Shown here piece after piece: positions 57,093 to 64,000 of a DNA stretch of 64,000 nt. The stretch is from Incurvaria masculella (taxonomy: Eukaryota; Arthropoda; Insecta; Lepidoptera; Incurvariidae), in NCBI GenBank assembly GCA_946894095.1, contig OX335652.1, positions 2,069,001 through 2,133,000 on the forward strand. Reading direction: 5' to 3'. Each line of letters begins with the position of its first letter. Within the stretch, counting starts at the first letter, position 1. The position numbers and the translations under genes are program-made. The notes beneath the pieces were generated by a model. The model was given only the letters and a program-made list of their open reading frames with translations, was not told the origin of the DNA and ran no database searches.

Positions 57093-58839
57093 ACAAGACT
57101 GACCAACATAATATACAAATAGAATACATATAAAAATAATTACATAAGCCTCCAATAAACGCCACACATAAACAGAATCACTGATTGACATCTGCGCACG
57201 TGCACGTTAGACTACTGGAAGTGAACATGAACGAGCCTCGTTTTATTGGTCATCGATCAAGTCTCGCGCACGCAGAAGATTGAAGAGTCGAACAACTCAT
57301 CACATTTTATAGCAATAAACAAGATTCATACGAATAAAACGCATTTGTGCGGCATGGGAACGCGCGGGAGGCTGTGGAGCGCCCGCCAACATGGACGTAG
57401 GGCGGGGCAACGGCGGTTTTATCGACTTTTAAATTATCGGTATCGATGGATATACATTATTTAATCGGTACATTAACTTACTTTATGTGTGTGATTTTAA
57501 TATAATAGAAAATTATAAAAAATATTAATATATAATGCCAAGGTGAGTGGTGAGTGGTAATGCTTTGAGTGAACGGCGGGACAGATTTAGAGTCTAATCG
57601 TTAGGTGGTTGGAATGTCAAATACATCATTTGATGGTTGATTACGTATAAATTTGTTTAATACGTGGTATTTGAGCGCTTTATTAAACTTGGATCGTAAA
57701 ACATCGTTTCCAACGCGAATGACTATAAAACACACCTAATTTATTGCCTTCTAATTCTCTTGCTTCACACGCACAACCGCACAAAGGATTTATTAGATGA
57801 CGTTTTCGTTCGTATATGCCGTGGCGAAATCGACGCACCGTGGAAAACTGTGGTCTTTATGTCAATGACATTGGTACTTCTAAAACGGATTAACTTGTTG
57901 TTTCATACAATTTATCAAATTTGGCAATGGCACCTAATACTAGATTTAGTTCCTATGTGTTTTGGATTGTTTTGAATGATGTTTTGTAATGCAGCAAAAA
58001 TGCAATTCAAAAACACTATTCTTCTCTACTAATACTAAGAGTAACATCAAGTAGCATTATATCGAAAGTTTTTTATGTAATAGATTTATGTTTAGATTAA
58101 TAAATAACCAAAATTTTACCATTGGAGTTTGTGGCTTCTTCTTTGCATATAATATATTAAGCCACGTTTTTTTTTTCAGAACGTTGTAATTTGAATTGAC
58201 TTGCCCGAGCATAAGTTACCTGCCTTAGGACCAACAATTTCAATAAACAAGAAAACATATTTAATTTGCATGAGGAATAACGTATAAATATAAATTAAAC
58301 TTGCAGCTAAATTAAACAGAATACTTATATGACAATAATTTAGTCTCAGAATTTATTGAAGTAAAGAATATGCTCTATTGGTTTATACATATCCAACGAA
58401 ATGCCTGTTTAAAATATTCGAAGCGCCATGCACACATAGACCTAAAATTAAAACATTGTACAAATAAATGTACTTTTATTACTTCACTTAAATATACTTG
58501 TACATTTATTGAATATTAATAAGTATACATTTCATAAAATTATCTAAGCTGGTAACTACATTAATTCGCAATATATTTTATGTTTATTTATTTAATTATT
58601 CTTAATTTTGTAAAAACTATATAATACATATCTCACATAGTCTTTAGATTCATACGGTTGCTAAACACTACAAATAGTGTAGTAAAATTCCAAAGTGAAT
58701 TCAGTTGAAGTTGGACAAACATGTAAAACATCGCTCTCTTTAAAAAAAATCGTGCGAAGCGGACGAAACATGTCAACGCATTTAATATTTATCACTGGAC
58801 CATTTAATTACAGGTTATGTTATCAAATGTTTTAGGTAA
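57093..58839. other. Non-coding; small CpG-rich patch at 57355-57420
   Basis: Mostly AT-rich. The patch contains 'gcccgccaacatgg' and is followed by 'ttatcggtatcgatgg', but no gene could be attached. Frames at 57246-57464 and 57760-57975 have no motif. Confidence 0.45.
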
Positions 58840-58844
58840 ACAAA

Positions 58845-59150
58845 AACTATCGACCCTATCGATAGCTGACAGTTAGTCACAGCTCTAACCAAGTAACAAC
58901 GCGAACGTGCGGGGTGATGCCACTCCGGCCGGGTCACAGTTTCTTTGTTATGTCAAGAGCCCTCTTGTATAAATTAGAGGTGTGCGCGTCTTCTGGCCCG
59001 AACAAAAATAATAAAAACATCACAGAGCGTGCGAGTATCAAAGCGAACATCTCACAAGAGCCGCCGATAGGCGCCGGGAGGCCAGTCGTTTTGTCGGACA
59101 TCGTTTTCGGGGTTCGGAACTTGTTTATTTTGTGTTTATGAATACAAAAG
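58845..59150 (+). promoter_or_regulatory. Candidate DRE-type promoter region
   Basis: CTATCGATAG contains the DREF site TATCGATA (58857-58864). About 75 bp on, GGGTCACAGTTT resembles insect promoter motif 1 (YGGTCACACTR). The sequence then becomes GC-richer with an open frame (58914-59141, no recognised motif). DRE plus motif 1 is the usual make-up of housekeeping promoters in insects. The transcribed gene, if any, was not identified. Confidence 0.35.
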
Positions 59151-59624
59151 AGGCGCGAAGGCTGTATCTGATGGGAGGTTGAATCATGGCAGGATGTGTG
59201 GCAGACTAGTTAGCAAATTGTGCGCGGCAGAGAGCTTAATTGGAATGTCGGTATGGTGGTGAGGCGCTCTCGCATTTCTTTTATGTTCGTATTACATGAA
59301 GCTCGCCTCATGGGATGGTGATACCACAGCTATGTTTGTGATGGTAATAAATTTAATTTAAGTTTAGTAACGCATTTAGTTTGTATATAGGTTTATGTGA
59401 AAATACATAAATGTGGTCTGAAACAAGAAGTGATATGTTATTTTACAGGGTTTTCTGCAATGAGTTAATCCAATCTGCGGTTATAATTATTTGTGACATA
59501 ACTTGTAGATCTATCCGATGTTCCAAAAAGCTTAATAAAATAGGTACATATTAATGTTTTTGTATAAGTAAGTAAGGCGATGGTTTCGGATAGCTAATAC
59601 ACTTTTTGTCATAATATAAACCAA
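59151..59624. other. Non-coding, nothing recognised
   Basis: No supported features. Confidence 0.5.
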
Positions 59625-59790
59625 CACACAGCAGTCCCGACGAAATTGGGTGTATGAGGTCGGCTGCATAGGACTGGATGGAAAATGGGCGATTTTTCAT
59701 TGCCGCTCGAGCATCTTTTCATCAAATTCGATAGTACCAACCCGGGCGGGCTTAACCTTACCACTTCCTAGGAGGGGGGTGGCTTAGTTT
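59625..59790 (-). mobile_element. SINE fragment
   Basis: Reversed body: 'ggactggatggaaaat', 'tcattgccgctcgagcatct', 'tagtaccaacccgggcggg', 'ttaccacttcctagga'. It lies head-to-head with the next SINE. Confidence 0.65.
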
Positions 59791-59842
59791 CACGTGGCAT
59801 ATTTTGCTCTATGCGTTGAATTAATTAACTTGATTAATTTTG

Positions 59843-60165
59843 AGCGGCTCGTAGCCTAGTGGCGCGGGGACTGGCCTAGCATACCAGAGGCCTGGGTTCA
59901 ATACCGACATGCACCACTGGCATGTCGGTATTGAACTTTCGTTTCTCTTTCCGAGTTCGATAAGTACATTTTCGTCACGAATGCGAGCTGCTCCATGGTT
60001 CGTAATCCATGTAAAACTGTAGGTCCCCTTCCCCTACTAGGTGGTAGGGTTTAAGTCCAACCGGGTTGGTACCATCGCATTGGATGAAAAGATGGTCGAA
60101 GCGGCAATGAAAAATTGTCCGTGTTTTCCATCCAGTTCAATGTAGCCATGGAATTGAAAAAGGCT
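59843..60165 (+). mobile_element. SINE with tRNA-like head and B-box hairpin
   Basis: A-box TAGCCTAGTGG and B-box GGTTCAATACC are followed by the family body ('taggtggtagggtttaag', 'gggttggtaccatcgcatt', 'gatggtcgaagcggcaatg', 'gtgttttccatccagt'). The B-box sequence is copied in inverted orientation right after itself (59896-59912 and 59920-59936). This is absent from the sister copy at 26380. The 3' tail is truncated. Confidence 0.75.
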
Positions 60166-61233
60166 AGTGACGTTTTTGTTTTATGCCCTTGCTCTCCAAC
60201 CCAAGAATGAATGGTATGAAATCTGCATAGCCTTTTTTTAAAACGGGCAGAAGCCTTGTCTAGAAGCTATAAATGGACTTAAATGCTTATAGCGCAATCA
60301 CAGGACTTATACCATTGTTTTTTAGAACCCACAGAAATGTTGTACAAATTAATTTTATTATTTTAAATATTATCTTAAATTTTACGTCCATAATGTTATT
60401 CTATAAACAAATTTAGTATTTTTTCTCTTCTTATAAATGTTTTGTTTTTTTTTGGTTGTTCCTAATGAGTTTCTACGAGTATACCAATAATAAATAAGCA
60501 AAGCGATTGCTGGCCTAGCCCTATGTGATCTTATGGAGGACTTTACATAGATTTTCTCAAACTTTGGAAATGTTTGATGACAATTTGTTTGATCAAAACA
60601 TTTTCTTTCTTCCTTTTGTTTGTTGTTTTTTATTTTATCTTATGAAGGTTACTTAGGGATTCTTTGCACCAAGTATCCTCAAAATCACTCCATATAATCT
60701 CGATTCGTGTGGATCAGCGCAGTCAAAAAGCATGGCCTTCGAAATAGGGTTATTTCTCCCATAGAGTTTTGGCCGATATACGCTGAATCGTTAGGGGTGG
60801 GTTGATAGAAATAGGAAGTAATGGTACTCATGGCAGACAGGATGTGCAAAAAGGAAGGTGTCGACTTATGATTAAAGGCAATTGACACGTCCTACAGACT
60901 CATTTCAGTTGTCTGCGCACGCGATGTAATTGGAAGGGCCCGTATGTGGGTGGTGACGATACTCAATAATTACATTCACGTCTGTAATCAACCGAATTGC
61001 GAGCTGATCCTTCGCTTGCTTATGCTACCAAATCAATTTTCACGTCTCGGATGAAAAATCTCGATAAAAACCAGGAATAAAATCAAGGTCATGCTTAATA
61101 TTATTTTATTGCACATGTGCCTTATGTTTTACTGTCTTTAGTTCTTTCCACTTGGTAATTTTTTCCCAAAAAAAATATTAGGTTGATAGAAAATAAATAA
61201 TTTACTTTAACGTCAAAAGTATTCCTTTTAAGT
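60166..61233. other. Non-coding, nothing recognised
   Basis: AT-rich. The short minus frame at 60685-60888 has no motif. Confidence 0.5.
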
Positions 61234-61284
61234 TTAATATTATGTCTGCCTACAGAACCAATCTGTAGGCAGACATAATATTAA
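61234..61284. repeat. Perfect 22-bp hairpin, 7-nt loop
   Basis: Arms 61234-61255 and 61263-61284 are exact reverse complements (core TATGTCTGCCTACAG / CTGTAGGCAGACATA) around AACCAAT. The stem is short for a typical insect miRNA precursor; a snap-back replication error is the simpler reading. Confidence 0.95.
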
Positions 61285-61335
61285 TAACAACGATTGTTGT
61301 TTTTGTGTTTGTTGTAGAGACAGCACCATAACCAG

Positions 61336-61580
61336 GGGGTCCATTCAGAGCAAGAGTGAGTTCGAGTTCGGGATTGAGTTAACCTAAAAATAGCTGGGAA
61401 ATATATTGTTATTTAAATAACGGAACCGTTATTTATACTTCCAACGTATTTACGGGACAAACCAGATTTTTACTTAACTGAAATGATGTTCTTGAAGTGT
61501 ATAAACAGTAACAATAATTAAAAAAGGTGAGTTGATATTTAGTGGCGAATTCGAACTCACTCTTACTCCGAATGGACCCT
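61336..61580. mobile_element. MITE with 35-bp terminal inverted repeats
   Basis: The left end GGGGTCCATTCAGAGCAAGA and the inverted right end AGGGTCCATTCGGAGTAAGA both continue into GTGAGTTCGA. CAG flanks both sides (61333-61335, 61581-61583), a possible 3-bp target duplication. The 245-bp unit has no ORF. Confidence 0.75.
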
Positions 61581-61583
61581 CAG

Positions 61584-62563
61584 TTTTAAGTTTAATTCTT
61601 CAGACACAAAAGGAGGCTCACTGTTCTACCGAATCAGATAAATTTCTTATTAAGGAAATAAGAAACCTATCTTCAATTTAAATATTTTATGTTAATATTT
61701 ATGTACCTCATCAAATAAATATTTTTACTTTTAATTGTACCTATTTGTAAACAGTTTTAATTATTTAAGTAATAAATATTTTTATGTTTAAAATATGTTT
61801 AAATTTTATTTATTAGGATATATTAAAGCATTTTAGTGTAAAGTATCATTTATTAAATTTATTTATAAAAAAACAACGCAATTAACATATTTGTTTTACT
61901 TATTAACCCCAAAATAAAATATACATTTATGCCATAATAATAAAGCAACTATTACTTGCTAAAGCTGTCATTCGAACCCAGAGCTTTTAACAACTAATCC
62001 TTTTGTTAAAGCCTTGAGACACAAATTACTTTTAAGTCAAATACGTATTACCTATATACTATATATATATTTATTAGCTTATGTTCCTATGTAGACATTA
62101 CGAGGTTCATCACATATGTGCTTTTATTATTAAAAAAAAAATGAGAAGAATTCCTATTAGGGGGCGCATTTACGTAAACGAGAACGTAAGCCAAATCGGT
62201 CGAGGGGTTGACGAGATATAAGTTTATAAGTGATGGTCGAAATATGAAATGCTAAAACTATGCCTGAGTGAAAAATACGCCTTATTTTAGACCTATGACA
62301 TTTACGAGATAAATAAAAATAAATTTTACTAATCTTACTTTCTCTAAGCAAAACTAGATGGCGCTGCCATTCATCAGACCATCATTTTTGAAGATCTATA
62401 TTTTAGAATAAATTTATTTTAAATCATAGCCCAGAGAACCAGCAAATTGTATAGTTTATAAAAAATAAGGCAAGTTGAATTAGGGCATACAGCATGCAAT
62501 GCATATTTTAAATAAGATTAACTACACTTAGCTTTGTTGGTTGGTTTATTTTAGTCGACACTT
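61584..62563. other. AT-rich non-coding stretch
   Basis: A tRNA-like B-box (GGGTTCGAATGAC, minus strand, near 61975) occurs without a foldable tRNA. Nothing else. Confidence 0.45.
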
Positions 62564-62672
62564 AGAGGGCAATTATTTTTAAAGTGCTGATTATCTTGTA
62601 TAGGTATCGATTGCTGGATGGCAAGAAAGGCCCTTTAATGTAAGGATTGAGCTAATCAGTACTTGGTGGAAG
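62564..62672. mobile_element. MITE unit, 'TTCACCAAGTGCTGA' family, partial
   Basis: Has 'aaagtgctgattatcttg' and the right terminus 'gctaatcagtacttggtgga'. Left end truncated. Confidence 0.65.
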
Positions 62673-62697
62673 AAACCCTAAGCTTAGTTTTCACCAA

Positions 62698-62825
62698 GTA
62701 CGGATTAATATTAATCGACACTTAAGAAGCCTTTATTACTAAAGTTACGATTAGCTTGCACCGGTATTGATTGCAAGCTGCTAAGAAAGGCCCTTAATAT
62801 GTGGCGATCAGCAGTAGATGAAAAA
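62698..62825. mobile_element. MITE unit, 'TTCACCAAGTGCTGA' family
   Basis: Left terminus TTTTCACCAAGTACGG, interior 'gcaagctgctaagaaagg', right end 'cagcagtagatgaaaaa'. It follows the previous unit by 25 bp, the same doublet arrangement as at 42219-42446. Confidence 0.65.
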
Positions 62826-63857
62826 GTCCCTTAATGCACAATATACTAAACAACAATACTAAAAAAACAATTTATACTAAAGAAAATAATAATAGAAAGA
62901 TCTATATGAGCCAATAAAGTGTCAGTTTGAGTTTGATTTGGGTATGGGATTTTTTTATTCCGGAAAAAATCAGCCCAACATCCTTCGAAATTGGCAAAGA
63001 CTTTGGGTCTTCGAAGCCTATTAATGCAACTAAGCAAATAAATTTACGTATAGTGAGCCCAAAGTTTTGTTTGAATCAAAATTTTAGTAAAATATTCGTT
63101 CTCAATATATAAAACTGTCCGTCGTTCGATGTCAGAGCGTTGAATTCTTTCGCATGAAACTTTATACTCCAGTGAAGCAAATACAAAATATATCCTTCGA
63201 ACGTTTGCAGCGTCGTTATTCACATGCGAGCGAGGAGAAATCGTCATAAAACCACGTTATTATTGTTCAAAGCCACCCCACACGACACACGCTCATACCA
63301 TCACGGCTACCGACAGTCGCCATAGGGCAAAGCAGTACTGACCATATTTGCTGATTTCATGATAGGTATTATTTTTGCATTTTCATATTTGTTCTAAGTT
63401 CTAGTTTATAAGTTAAAAATAAATAATAATATTTCAGGTTTTTTTTTTAATTATGTAAACCACTAATAATTAAATCAGTTGGGCCAGGGAAGTTGAAAAT
63501 ATATATTTAAAATTGTAAAAGAAACGAGGACTTAAATTAAAATATATGTTTTACATTTATCAAGATTTAAAGTAATATTGTTATCACGCTGGCATTGTTT
63601 TCGCACCCCGAAAATATTAGAAAGCCCACGGGCGTTGATTAAACATTTAGCGGTTTGCATGTTTGATATCTCAAAAAAAAAACGACTTTCAAGGTTTATG
63701 TAGATTAACATATTGTTATTCAATTTTCAAGCTTTCAGATTTATTTATTTCATCAATAAAAAACTGCAACCAACAGTCAGTATGTGCAAATTCCATCTTT
63801 TGCAAAGTTATTTGAAATATTTTTTTAACTTAGAATAGCTTGAAGAGTAGTTGAATG
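62826..63857. other. Non-coding, nothing recognised
   Basis: AT-rich. Short frames at 62846-63247 and 63532-63723 have no motif. Confidence 0.5.
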
Positions 63858-64000
63858 AATTAATGAATTAGATGCCATGCCGGGATCTTACCTTTATTAA
63901 ACACGAGGAAAAACATTGACAATTTCATTTGCCCTTCGATCACCTTTTCATCCAATGCGATGGTACAAACCTGGATGCACTTACACAACCCTGGTAGACT
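63858..64000 (-). mobile_element. SINE fragment running off the window
   Basis: Reversed tail and body: 'agatgccatgccgggatctt', 'tttgcccttcgatcaccttt', 'tcatccaatgcgatggta'. It continues beyond the window end. Confidence 0.6.

Noticed and set aside
61960..62035. tRNA-like sequence on the minus strand with B-box GGGTTCGAATGAC
   Set aside because: No A-box at proper spacing and no acceptor stem; at most a decayed tRNA-derived repeat.

Overview
This is a eukaryotic, AT-rich, gene-poor window dominated by transposable-element remains. The repeats point to a moth or butterfly: Helitrons that start TCTA(T)..., end in a hairpin plus CTAG and sit between A and T; the interspersed element carrying the 'tgcgagtcggactcgca' block; an RTE-type retrotransposon tail; and a cecropia-type mariner. 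The order assignment is inferred from repeat knowledge, not from a conserved host gene.

Layout. Positions 1-9333 and 15588-24920 are the same sequence at a constant offset of 15,587 bp, with no net indel and one substitution noticed (T1359/C16946). The shared block holds a Ty3/gypsy integrase tail, two Helitrons, a TTAA-flanked MITE beside a second MITE that has a nested CACTA-like insertion, several SINE copies, and a small two-exon gene candidate (7302-7644 and 22889-23231) with a strong GTAAGT donor and a reading-frame break. The unique sequence between the copies (9334-15587) has a 5'-truncated RTE element, a CpG-rich patch, paired stem-loops and the 5' part of the gypsy integrase region.

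24921-31000 holds SINEs, a third Helitron and non-LTR remnants. 30780-45150 is a largely non-coding stretch with scattered CpG-rich blocks, a candidate TATA-less Inr+DPE promoter at 31000, a possible 37-codon exon at 38844-38954, an LTR with a tRNA-Trp primer-binding site at 39450-39718, and several MITEs. 45150-52800 has SINEs, a pair of 83-bp direct repeats around a hairpin, and degenerate coding-like DNA. 52859-54141 is an apparently intact mariner, the only clearly full-length protein gene here. The rest contains a non-LTR tail, the (ACGG)n-bearing element, a DRE-type promoter candidate near 58860, an inverted SINE pair, a snap-back hairpin and MITEs.

No operon-like or defence-system gene set is present. 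The most notable signals are: (1) the near-identical 9.3-kb duplication, either a very recent segmental duplication or an assembly artefact; (2) a SINE family with a 5S-rRNA-like promoter block in some copies, a tRNA-like head in others, and a related 5S-like block inside Helitrons; (3) several perfect snap-back inverted repeats, two of them inside other elements; (4) the two-exon gene candidate. All calls come from reading the sequence by eye; no database search was run.
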